The notes under the pieces were generated by a model. It was not told the DNA's origin, did not search any database, and was given only the letters and a program-made list of their open reading frames with translations. Both the position numbers and the translations under genes were made by a program. Shown piece by piece: positions 1 through 6,724 of a stretch of DNA of 13,747 nucleotides; position 1 is the stretch's first letter, and each line of letters starts with the position of its first letter. This stretch comes from Candidatus Dormiibacterota bacterium. Lineage in GTDB: Bacteria; Chloroflexota; Dormibacteria; Aeolococcales; Aeolococcaceae. The DNA is taken from positions 8,205 to 21,951 of the forward strand of contig PLAX01000112.1 of the NCBI GenBank assembly GCA_003135255.1, read 5' to 3'.

Positions 1-228
1 GAGCTGGCGGGCATCCCGCTCGTGGTCTCCAGCGCTCTCGAGACGTCCGTCGGCCTGGCCGCCTGCCTCGCCGTCGCCGCGGCCCTGCCCGCCTCCCCCT
101 ACGCGCACGGCATCGGCACGGCCTCCCTGCTCGCTGAGGACGTCACCGCCCAGCCGCTGCTCCCGGTCCAGGGACGGCTGGTGCCCCGCAGGGTCCTGCC
201 CGACCTCCTGCTCGGCTCCCGGTCATGA
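1..228 (+). CDS. menC: o-succinylbenzoate synthase, C-terminal part (5' end outside window)
   Basis: Only the last 75 residues are present; the frame is open from base 1. MenC is an enolase-superfamily enzyme that dehydrates SHCHC to o-succinylbenzoate in menaquinone synthesis. The stretch LVVSSALETSVGLAACLAVA, followed by HGIGTASLL and a DVT-PLLPVQGRL ending, matches the C-terminal barrel strands and tail of actinobacterial-type MenC as I know the family. The metal ligands lie upstream of the window. Its TGA (226-228) overlaps the ATG of menD in an ATGA, which implies translational coupling and supports the assignment, since MenD makes the precursor of the MenC substrate. Fairly sure of the identity; the fragment is short. 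Confidence 0.83.
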   Translation, partial: ELAGIPLVVSSALETSVGLAACLAVAAALPASPYAHGIGTASLLAEDVTAQPLLPVQGRLVPRRVLPDLLLGSRS

Positions 229-1991
229 CCGCCCCCACCCCGCCGCCGGACGGCGACGTCGCTCTCGCCTGCATGGCTCAATTGGCCGGCCAGCTTCACC
301 GCCTCGGCCTCCGGGACGCCTGCATCTCCCCGGGGTCGCGCTCCACCCCGATCGCCCTCGCCCTCGCCCGGCACGGCGGCATCCGGGTCCACGTCCACCT
401 CGACGAACGCTCCAGCGCCTTCTTCGCCCTCGGAGTGGCCCGCGCCTCCGATCGGCCGGTCGCCCTCGTCTGCACCTCCGGGACCGCGGTGGCGAACTGG
501 CTGCCGGCCGTGGTCGAGGCATCGATGTCCGGGATCCCCCTGCTCCTGCTCTCGGCCGACCGGCCCCCGGCGCTGCGCGGCGCCGGGGCCAACCAGACCA
601 TCGACCAGGTGGGCATCTTCGGGGGCTACGTCCGCTGGTCACTCGACGCGCCCCTTCCGGCTCCCAGCCCGGATGCTGGGCGCACATGGCGCGCCCTGGC
701 GGCGGAGGCGGTGGAGCGGGCGCTGGGACCGCAGCCCGGACCGGTCCACCTCAACCTGCCCTTCACCGAGCCGCTGGTATCGTCGGGGGCGACCGTCGAC
801 CTCGGGCCGGAGCTGCCGGCGCGGGACGGGGAGGACACGCCGCCGGCCGCCTCGCCCGGTGCACCTGATCCGGCCCTGGTCGATGAGCTCGCCGGCCTGG
901 TCCGTGCCACCGAGCGCGGCCTGATGCTGACCGGCGGCCTGCGGAGCCCCGGCGAGCCCGGCGCCACTTCTGCCATCGCGCGGCTGGCGGAGGCCGCAGC
1001 CTGGCCGCTCATCGCCGAGCCGACGTCCGGTGCACGAATCGGTCCCGCGGCCCTCGCCATGGGAGCCCTCCTCCTCGGCGCCCCCGGCTTCGCGACCGGC
1101 CACGTCCCCGACCTGGTGATCCAGTTCGGCTCCACTCCCACCAGCCGAGCCGCACTCGCCGCCGCCGCCCGAGCGCGGCGCCTGGTCGTGGTCACCGCGC
1201 CGGGGACCGAGGCGGACCCCGGACACGCCGCCTGGATGACGGTGCGCTGCGACCCGGCCGCCCTCGCCGCGGCGCTGGTGGAGCGGCTGGTCCCGCGCCC
1301 GGAGACGGCCTGGCGGCGGGCCTGGTCAGAGGCGGACCGGCTGGCCGCGAACGCCGTCGCCGCCTGGATGGAGGAGCTGGGCGACGAGCCCTTCGAGGGC
1401 CGGGTGGCGCGCGATCTCGCCGCCTGTCTCCCGGAGGGTGCCACCCTCTTCGCCGGCTCGAGCATGCCGATTCGCGACCTGGACGGCTTCATGCTGCCGC
1501 GGACCGGGCTTCGGGTGGTCGGCAACCGCGGTGCCAGCGGCATCGACGGGTCGGTGTCGACCGCGCTGGGCCTGGCGGCGGGCGCGGCCGCGCAGGACCC
1601 CCGCACCTTCGCCCTGATCGGCGATCTCGCCTTCCTCCACGACGCCGGGGCACTGTTCTGGGCTGCCGGCCGCGGACACGATCTCGTCATTGTTGTCATC
1701 AACAACCAGGGCGGCGGGATCTTCGATCTCCTCGACCAGTCCCGGCTCCCGGAGCACGAGGCGCTCTTCTCCACCCCGCACGGCATCGACCTCGCGGCTC
1801 TCACGGCCGCTGCGGGCGCCGGTCATCGACTGGTCACCCGGAGCCGGGACCTGGCACCCGCCGTCACCGCCGCGGGCGCCGCCGGTGGGCTGCAGGTGGT
1901 GGAGGTCCGCACCGAACGTCGCCGCAACGCGGAGCTGCATCGGGCGGTGACTGCGGCTGTCGAGAGGGCACTGAACCTATACGGCGCTTGA
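225..1991 (+). CDS. menD: 2-succinyl-5-enolpyruvyl-6-hydroxy-3-cyclohexene-1-carboxylate synthase
   Basis: A 588-residue thiamine-diphosphate enzyme that joins isochorismate and 2-oxoglutarate to give SEPHCHC, the committed step of classical menaquinone synthesis, in the cytosol. The N-terminal pyrimidine-binding domain has SPGSRST (35-41) and the cofactor glutamate E61 in DERSS. SADRP (110-114) and GANQ (121-124) follow. S413 and R417 in GSSMPIR keep the spacing of the substrate-contacting Ser/Arg of E. coli MenD, and R39, E61, R113, N123 and Q124 are offset by six from the E. coli numbering. The cofactor motif is GDLAFLHD (from 466) with NNQGGG (493-498). Length is normal for the family. 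The start lies in the ATGA overlap with menC and has no separate ribosome site, so it is probably translated by coupling. Confidence 0.96.
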   Translation: MTAPTPPPDGDVALACMAQLAGQLHRLGLRDACISPGSRSTPIALALARHGGIRVHVHLDERSSAFFALGVARASDRPVALVCTSGTAVANWLPAVVEASMSGIPLLLLSADRPPALRGAGANQTIDQVGIFGGYVRWSLDAPLPAPSPDAGRTWRALAAEAVERALGPQPGPVHLNLPFTEPLVSSGATVDLGPELPARDGEDTPPAASPGAPDPALVDELAGLVRATERGLMLTGGLRSPGEPGATSAIARLAEAAAWPLIAEPTSGARIGPAALAMGALLLGAPGFATGHVPDLVIQFGSTPTSRAALAAAARARRLVVVTAPGTEADPGHAAWMTVRCDPAALAAALVERLVPRPETAWRRAWSEADRLAANAVAAWMEELGDEPFEGRVARDLAACLPEGATLFAGSSMPIRDLDGFMLPRTGLRVVGNRGASGIDGSVSTALGLAAGAAAQDPRTFALIGDLAFLHDAGALFWAAGRGHDLVIVVINNQGGGIFDLLDQSRLPEHEALFSTPHGIDLAALTAAAGAGHRLVTRSRDLAPAVTAAGAAGGLQVVEVRTERRRNAELHRAVTAAVERALNLYGA

Positions 1992-2171
1992 GGTCACGCC
2001 CCTGGTGGGGTCCCCTGCTCGAAAGCCTGGAGAGCCACCTGCTCCACTCCTTCCGACCGCACTCCACCTCAGGGCGTCGATGAGGTCAACGCAGTCACCC
2101 GGCCGGAGGTTACGCTCACGTGGGGGTTGCACCGAGCTCCCTTGCGGGCCGGCCGTATTCGAGTTCGCGCG

Positions 2172-2200
2172 TTGATACGAGATCCGGGGTGCGGGAGAAT
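2172..2200 (+). promoter_or_regulatory. Promoter of the membrane protein gene, leaderless type
   Basis: TTGATA (2172-2177, five of six matches to TTGACA) is followed by a 17-base spacer and GAGAAT (2195-2200). Six bases later comes GTG at 2207, so transcription would begin at or next to the start codon. GGGAG (2193-2197) could instead act as a ribosome site 9 bases ahead of the GTG. Either reading favours 2207 over the in-frame GTG at 2120. Inference from sequence only. Confidence 0.6.
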
Positions 2201-2206
2201 GGCGCG

Positions 2207-3268
2207 GTGAGCCCCCCCACGCTCTCTCCGGCGTCCGCGCTGATCCCGGTCGGCGATCCCTGGCGTGCGAGCCTGCGCGTCCCGGTATTCGGCACCCTGC
2301 TCTTGGCGCTGGCCTTCTTCCTGTACGCCGCCCCGGTGAAGGAGACGCCCTTCCTCTTCGATCACGCGCCGTGGACCAACGACCCCTATGACACCGCGAT
2401 CTCCTTCATGATGTTCTTCGTCCCGCTCATCGCCGTCCTCTGCGCGCCGCGCGTGCTGCTCTGCCGGCGTGCGGAGCCCCTGCCCACCGCACGGATCCAT
2501 GACGTGCTGCGCGGATGCCGGGTGATCCTCGCGGGCATCACCCTCACGCTGGCGGCCGAGTGGGTCAGCGTCTTCGTGCGCGACAGCAGCGTGCAGTGGA
2601 ACGGTGCCACCTGGCTGCAGATCGGCATGCTCGTGGTGATGAGCGGCATGGATGTCGGCGCGGTGCTGGCGGTGCGGCGTGCAGGATTGCCCCGCCAGGG
2701 CAGAGAACCGGCGATGCGGACCGACCCCGACTGGCTGGGCGACTTTCTCCGCTTCGTCGACACCTGGAGCCGCCGGTTCGGCCCCGGTGGCCGGCTGGCG
2801 CTATGGGCGACGGGCCTCGCCGACCGGCACCTGCTGGCAAGGATCCGGCGTCACCCGCTCTGGACCGCCTTTGGCCTTTGCGCCATGTTCGGCGCGGGGG
2901 TCGGCGTCAACCAGGGGATCAGGGAGGGATACGGCGGGCAGGTCACAGTGTTCGTCGCCCTCCTCCTCGCCGTGGGCATGTTCGGACTTCTGGTCGCGAG
3001 CGGGGAGTACCTCGGGCTCGTCCGGAGCAGCGCTCCGTGGCACGGGTCGGCGCGACGCCTCATCGACGCGGCGGTCATCACCAGCGTCGGGCTGCTCGTC
3101 CCCTTTGCCCTGCGCGACGGCCTCTGGTGGATGGTGGGGAGCAACAGCACCGCGGCGGGGCTTCCCCGATTGGTGGCCCTGCTGGGGATCTCGATCCTCG
3201 TGATCTTCGTCGCGGTCTACGCTGCCGAGACGGTGCTGCACCTGCACTCCGAGCCGCGCGTCGCCTGA
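2207..3268 (+). CDS. Polytopic membrane protein of unknown function, about eight helices
   Basis: I do not recognise this family. With the GTG start at 2207 it has 353 residues. Hydrophobic segments lie near 26-43, 62-84, 104-123, 136-156, 218-236, 246-268, 285-304 and 320-343. They form two groups of four joined by a ~60-residue hydrophilic loop (157-217) rich in Arg, Asp and Trp. No transporter signature, metal motif or catalytic motif is visible. The frame stays open up to GTG 2120, but those 29 extra residues are low-quality coding sequence, and the promoter-like elements at 2172-2200 fall inside them. The gene stands 215 bases after menD and 65 before the Fic gene, each with its own promoter-like sequence, so no operon partner points to a role. 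Real gene: confident. Function: unknown. Confidence 0.75.
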   Translation: MSPPTLSPASALIPVGDPWRASLRVPVFGTLLLALAFFLYAAPVKETPFLFDHAPWTNDPYDTAISFMMFFVPLIAVLCAPRVLLCRRAEPLPTARIHDVLRGCRVILAGITLTLAAEWVSVFVRDSSVQWNGATWLQIGMLVVMSGMDVGAVLAVRRAGLPRQGREPAMRTDPDWLGDFLRFVDTWSRRFGPGGRLALWATGLADRHLLARIRRHPLWTAFGLCAMFGAGVGVNQGIREGYGGQVTVFVALLLAVGMFGLLVASGEYLGLVRSSAPWHGSARRLIDAAVITSVGLLVPFALRDGLWWMVGSNSTAAGLPRLVALLGISILVIFVAVYAAETVLHLHSEPRVA

Positions 3269-3321
3269 ATGCGACCACCCGCTCTCCTGAGGGCTCTGAG
3301 GCAATTCGTGGCCATGATGCG

Positions 3322-3327
3322 CATAAT
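3322..3327 (+). promoter_or_regulatory. -10 element before the Fic gene
   Basis: CATAAT lies 6 bases before the ATG at 3334, in locally AT-richer sequence, and no Shine-Dalgarno sequence sits in the usual window. This fits a leaderless transcript starting at the ATG. I see no good -35 hexamer at 16-18 bases. Confidence 0.45.
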
Positions 3328-3333
3328 CGCCTC

Positions 3334-4629
3334 ATGATCTACCGACTACCCCACCTCGATGCGGAGGTCCACCGCCAGCTTGGCGACCTCGCCGCGGTCC
3401 GGAAGGAGCTGACCCACCAGTTGCAGGACGCCTCCAGCTGGACGGGAACGCTGCGGCGCGTGGCCTGGGCGGAGGCGATCCGGTCGTCGACGGCCATCGA
3501 GGGCTTCAACACCACAGCGGAGGAGGCCCTGGCCATCGTCGAGCAGCGGGAGCCTCGTCACACCGACGCGGAGACCGTGGCCGCCATCGACGGATACCGC
3601 CGGGCGATGGAGAAGGTGCTCGTGCTGGCGGGGAGCCCGGACTTCGACTGGCGGCGCAGCGATCTCCTGATCCTCCACGCGGACGTGGCTCAGGGCGTGG
3701 CCCAGGCGCGGCCGGGCCGATTCCGCGACCACGCAGTCCACCTGGCGGACGGGCAGGGACATGTCGTGTACGAGCCGCCACCCGCGGCCGAGGTCGCCAC
3801 GTTGACCGGGGAGATGTGCGCCTGGCTGCGCAGCGACGAGGCGGCCGCCACTCCCCCCGTGGTACGGGCCGCGATGGCCCACCTCCATGTGGCAGTGATC
3901 CACCCCTGGCTGGACGGCAACGGGAGGATGGCCCGAATCGTCCATTCCCTTGTGCTGGCCCGTGAGGGGGAGCTGGCCGCGCCGTTCGCCTCCATCGAGG
4001 GCCTCCTGGGGCGCCACACGCAGGCCTACTACGCCGCCCTCTCCGCAGCGTCGCCCGGAGGGCGATACGACCCGGTGATCGGGGACGCGACCCCGTGGGT
4101 GGGCTTCGCCGTCAGGGCTCATCTCCTCCAGGCCCTGGAGCACCAGCGGAACCTGACCGAGGCCGGCATTCGCTTTCGGCTGTGCACGCGACTGGCGGCG
4201 TATGCCGGCCTCCCCGAGCGCGCCGCGTCCGCCCTGGACCAGGCGCTGCTCGGCCTGCCCTCCCGCAATGACAGCTACCGCGCCGAGCATGGTGTGTCGC
4301 GACCAACCGCCACCCGCGACCTGGTGGCCCTGGAGACGGCCGGCCTTCTCCAGGCCCGTGGCGCGGGTCGAGCCGTCGAGTACGTCGCCACCGATGCCCT
4401 CGCCCAGGCGTGGGCCGAGGATCGCGGCTCCCCCGCCGTCACGGACATCGATCACCGGATCCAGGAGCTTGTCCTGGGTCTGGCGCCGCCGCCCCCAGCG
4501 GCGGTGCGTCCGCCCGGCGGCGTCAGGGCCCCCAGGGCAACGGGCGATGACGAGCGTCGCCGACGCGACCGGCAGGTCACCGCTGCGAATCCCCACCCGT
4601 CAAGTCGAGATTCGCCCGCCACCGGGTAG
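3334..4629 (+). CDS. Fic family protein (class II, auto-inhibited) with C-terminal winged helix
   Basis: A 431-residue Fic-domain protein. Fic enzymes usually move AMP from ATP to a protein hydroxyl. The core motif is HPWLDGNGRMAR (190-201): catalytic H190, the GNGR phosphate loop and R201 are intact, with Trp where Phe is usual. STAIEG (52-57) fits the [S/T]xxxE[G/N] inhibitory helix in front of the Fic core, so E56 should block productive ATP binding, as in other class II Fics. Residues ~285-365 look like the winged-helix domain common in this family (VSRPTATRDL and ETAGLL at ~321-338). Residues ~383-431 are a Pro/Ala/Arg-rich tail that may be dispensable. The ATG at 3334 is chosen because the family N-terminus begins there and a -10 element precedes it; the frame is open much further upstream only as a shadow of the previous gene. 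Target unknown. Confidence 0.92.
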   Translation: MIYRLPHLDAEVHRQLGDLAAVRKELTHQLQDASSWTGTLRRVAWAEAIRSSTAIEGFNTTAEEALAIVEQREPRHTDAETVAAIDGYRRAMEKVLVLAGSPDFDWRRSDLLILHADVAQGVAQARPGRFRDHAVHLADGQGHVVYEPPPAAEVATLTGEMCAWLRSDEAAATPPVVRAAMAHLHVAVIHPWLDGNGRMARIVHSLVLAREGELAAPFASIEGLLGRHTQAYYAALSAASPGGRYDPVIGDATPWVGFAVRAHLLQALEHQRNLTEAGIRFRLCTRLAAYAGLPERAASALDQALLGLPSRNDSYRAEHGVSRPTATRDLVALETAGLLQARGAGRAVEYVATDALAQAWAEDRGSPAVTDIDHRIQELVLGLAPPPPAAVRPPGGVRAPRATGDDERRRRDRQVTAANPHPSSRDSPATG

Positions 4630-4632
4630 ACT
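4605..4632 (+). promoter_or_regulatory. Promoter of the rhodanese-MoeB gene, overlapping the fic stop codon
   Basis: TAGACT (4627-4632) is 7 bases before the ATG at 4640; TCGAGA (4605-4610, four of six matches to TTGACA) lies 16 bases before it. The first three bases of the -10 box are also the TAG stop of the Fic gene. No ribosome site is visible, so a leaderless transcript is likely. Confidence 0.5.
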
Positions 4633-4639
4633 TTCGCCC

Positions 4640-5836
4640 ATGTCCCAGACCTCCCGCGATCTCCTCGCCGCCGCCCGCCGCAACGTCCGTGAGCTGACCC
4701 CGCATCAGGTGCACGAGGGCGACGGGCGGGTGCTGATCGACGTCCGCGAACAGGACGAATGGGACCAGGGCTACATCGCCGGGGCCCTCCACCTGAGCAA
4801 GGGCTACATCGAGCTGCGGATCGAGGACGCGGTGCCTGACCGCTCCACGCCGATCACCCTCTATTGCGCCGGCGGGATCCGCTCCCTGCTCGCCGCCCGG
4901 GCCCTCGGGGAGATGGGCTACCAGGACGTCGCCTCCATGTCCGGGGGCTTCGGTGCCTGGAAGGACGCCGGCCTCCACTTCACCGTCCCCCGGGCGTTGA
5001 CCGCCGAGCAGAAGCTCCGCTACAGCCGCCACCTGCTCATGCCCGAGATCGGTGAGGAGGGCCAGGGCAAGCTCCTCGACGCCAAGGTGCTGATGATCGG
5101 CACCGGTGGTCTGGGCTCGCCCGCCGCCCTCTACCTGGCGGCGGCGGGGGTGGGCACCCTCGGGCTGGTCGACTTCGACACCGTCGACGTGAGCAACCTC
5201 CAGCGCCAGATCCTCCACGCCCAGGACCGGGTCGGGATGGCCAAGACCCAGTCCGCCAAGATCGCCCTCACCGCTCTCAACCCCGACGTCCATGTGGTCG
5301 AGCACAACGAGGTGCTCAACAGCGAAAGCGCCCCCCGGCTCTTCCGCCAGTACGACGTCATCGTCAACGGCTGCGACAACTTCCCGACCCGCTACCTGGC
5401 CAACGACGTCGCCATCTTCGAGCGCAAGCCCCTGGTCGACGGCGGGATCCTCCGTTTCGAGGGTCAGGTCTCCACCATCGTGCCCTTTGCCTCGCCCTGT
5501 TACCGCTGCCGCTACCCCGCGCCGCCGCCCCCCGAGGAGGCACCCTCCTGCGCCGAGGCGGGCGTGCTCGGGGTGCTGCCCGGCATCGTCGGCGTGCTCC
5601 AGGCCGCCGAGGTGGTCAAGCTGATCCTCGGCATCGGCCGGCCCCTCACCGGCCGCCTGCTCGCCATCGACGCCCTGGACATGCGCTTTCGCGAGTTCCG
5701 CGTCCCGCGTGACCCGGAGTGCCCGGTCTGCGGGGAGAACCCGACCATCACCGAGCCGATCGACTACGAGGGCTTCTGCGCGGTTCCGCTCACCCGCTCG
5801 GCGGCGGCCCCCCCGGTGCGCGCGACCGCCGGCTGA
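4640..5836 (+). CDS. Rhodanese-MoeB/ThiF fusion: sulfur-carrier adenylyltransferase/sulfurtransferase
   Basis: 398 residues with two domains. Residues ~15-115 are a rhodanese domain whose active loop, CAGGIRS (76-82), has the persulfide cysteine C76. Residues ~120-398 are an E1-like MoeB/ThiF domain: nucleotide loop GTGGLGSP (154-161), DFDTVDVSNLQRQ, NGCDNFPTR, zinc pairs CYRC (C287, C290) and CPVC (C361, C364), and C304 at the position of the conserved thiol in SCAEAGVLGVLPG. Such proteins adenylate the C-terminal glycine of a small sulfur carrier (MoaD, ThiS or CysO type), then thiolate it, for molybdopterin, thiamine or cysteine synthesis. No carrier or partner gene is in the window, so the pathway stays open. 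Usual MoeZ/MOCS3 proteins have rhodanese last; here it is first. The start is fixed by the rhodanese N-terminus and the -10 box. Confidence 0.93.
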   Translation: MSQTSRDLLAAARRNVRELTPHQVHEGDGRVLIDVREQDEWDQGYIAGALHLSKGYIELRIEDAVPDRSTPITLYCAGGIRSLLAARALGEMGYQDVASMSGGFGAWKDAGLHFTVPRALTAEQKLRYSRHLLMPEIGEEGQGKLLDAKVLMIGTGGLGSPAALYLAAAGVGTLGLVDFDTVDVSNLQRQILHAQDRVGMAKTQSAKIALTALNPDVHVVEHNEVLNSESAPRLFRQYDVIVNGCDNFPTRYLANDVAIFERKPLVDGGILRFEGQVSTIVPFASPCYRCRYPAPPPPEEAPSCAEAGVLGVLPGIVGVLQAAEVVKLILGIGRPLTGRLLAIDALDMRFREFRVPRDPECPVCGENPTITEPIDYEGFCAVPLTRSAAAPPVRATAG

Positions 5837-5856
5837 CGGCACCTGCCTCCTCGAAT

Positions 5857-5895
5857 AGGGAGTCCCTGGCAGTACCCTCTCGACAGGGACTCCCT
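5857..5895. repeat. Perfect 12-bp inverted repeat (terminator or operator)
   Basis: AGGGAGTCCCTG (5857-5868) and CAGGGACTCCCT (5884-5895) are exact reverse complements around a 15-base loop, 20 bases after the rhodanese-MoeB stop. As RNA this is a strong hairpin that could end that transcript, though no U-run follows. Each arm also contains its own near-palindrome AGGGAnTCCCT, so the site could equally be a pair of protein-binding sites for the (now broken) dehydrogenase gene that starts at 5927. Confidence 0.7.
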
Positions 5896-5926
5896 GTGGA
5901 TCGCCAAACATGCTTCAGTGGTCGCC

Positions 5927-6178
5927 ATGCGTGCAGCGATCTTCAACGGCCCCGGTTCGATCACAGTGGGCCAGCGACCCGACCATCGAGATGCCGACCG
6001 ACGCGGTTGTCCGGGTCGTGCTTGCCTGCGTGTGCGGCTCCGATCTCTGGTATTACCGCGGCGACTCCCCGCCATCTTCCGCAACACCGGTTTGCGAGGC
6101 GGCGTGTCACCTGCGCGAAGGTACATACGAGAACTGATGCCCGACGTCCTCGAGGGTCGCATCAACCCCGGAGCCGTA
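5927..6178 (+). pseudogene. Zinc-dependent alcohol dehydrogenase, decayed: frameshift and large internal deletion
   Basis: Reading from ATG 5927 gives MRAAIFNGPGSITVGQRPD. The frame then shifts and continues as PTIEMPTDAVVRVV, then LACVCGSDLWYYRG, to about 6063. This is the N-terminal catalytic fold of a medium-chain dehydrogenase, including the Cys of CGSD that binds catalytic zinc. From ~6098, back in the first frame, comes GGVSPARRYIRELMPDVLEG and RINPGAV, which lines up with residues ~289-315 of the intact dehydrogenase at 6725-7759. The ~240 residues between, with the rest of the zinc sites and the NAD fold, are gone, and so is the last ~30-residue tail. By eye the first part matches the intact neighbour at about 29 of 46 positions and the second at about 20 of 27, so it is a related but distinct paralogue, not a recent copy. 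It lies on the opposite strand to the neighbour. Confidence 0.88.
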
Positions 6179-6279
6179 TGCGCTTCATCGTTCTGCTCTC
6201 CGCGTGTTCATGGATTCCCTCCCCTTCGTGGAATCGTGGCAACCCGCTCCTCGGCCAAACCCCGCCTGCCCTTCCGGCC

Positions 6280-6684
6280 TCAGGGTGTTCCCCGGTACTC
6301 GGCGTCGGTGACGTGTGCGCCCCAATCGGCTTCGGGCTTGGGGCTGTCGCCGACACCTTCGGTGATGGAGAAATGGGCCATGAAGTTGTCGGGGGCAGCA
6401 CCGTGCCAATGCCACTCGTCGGAGGGGGTGAACACGACCTCGCCGGGGCGGATCTCAGTGATCTCCTCCCCTCGGGACTGCACCCGCCCCACCCCCTCGG
6501 AGACGTAGAGGGTCTGGCCGAGGGCGTGGGAGTGCCTGGCGGTGCGGGCTCCGGGGGTGAACCGCACCAGGTTGACCCTCACCCGTGAGGGCTCCTCGCC
6601 TTGGACGATCGAGTCGATCCAGACATCGCCGGTGAACGTCTCGGCCGCCCCTTTGGTGGTCGGTCGCCTAGATCGGATGTCCAT
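6280..6684 (-). CDS. Small cupin protein, hydroxynitrile-lyase-like metal site
   Basis: A 134-residue single-domain cupin. Motif 1 gives H51 and H53 (RHSH) and Q57, and motif 2 gives H92 (EWHWHG). His-x-His-x3-Gln plus a later His is the manganese site I recall for the bacterial cupin (R)-hydroxynitrile lyase of Granulicella (H53, H55, Q59, H94); all four are offset by two here. Related cupins are annotated only as cupin-domain proteins, so true activity (cyanohydrin cleavage, or another carbonyl reaction) is inference. The start is taken at 6684, not at the ATG two codons upstream, because AAGGAG at 6691-6696 is 6 bases before the former and touches the latter. It follows the alcohol dehydrogenase by 40 bases on the same strand, which suggests one transcript and related small carbonyl or alcohol substrates. 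Confidence 0.88.
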   Translation of the reverse strand: MDIRSRRPTTKGAAETFTGDVWIDSIVQGEEPSRVRVNLVRFTPGARTARHSHALGQTLYVSEGVGRVQSRGEEITEIRPGEVVFTPSDEWHWHGAAPDNFMAHFSITEGVGDSPKPEADWGAHVTDAEYRGTP

Positions 6685-6690
6685 CTGCAT

Positions 6691-6696
6691 CTCCTT
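6691..6696 (-). promoter_or_regulatory. Ribosome-binding site of the cupin gene
   Basis: AAGGAG on the minus strand, 6 bases before ATG 6684. It decides the start: the earlier ATG (6690) is directly adjacent to it and could not be used efficiently. Confidence 0.8.
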
Positions 6697-6724
6697 GCTG
6701 TGAGGGCCTTATGTCGAGTGCAGT

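Noticed and set aside
626..1804. Long minus-strand open frame (392 codons) opposite menD
   Set aside because: Low-complexity Arg/Ser/Ala/Pro translation without any domain; the plus strand encodes an unmistakable MenD. High GC makes such antisense frames common.
2120..2206. Earlier in-frame GTG start for the membrane protein
   Set aside because: The added 29 residues contain the TTGATA and GAGAAT promoter hexamers and show no coding quality; no ribosome site precedes 2120.
3346..4596. Minus-strand open frame opposite the Fic gene
   Set aside because: Gly/Arg/His-rich translation with no motif; codon positions mirror the Fic gene exactly.
4577..5911. Minus-strand open frame (444 codons) opposite the rhodanese-MoeB gene
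   Set aside because: Composition (Gly, Asp, His, Val) is the mirror of the real gene; no domain visible.
5719..6588. Plus-strand open frame of 289 codons across the moeB end, remnant and cupin
   Set aside because: It crosses three supported features in the wrong frame and carries no domain.
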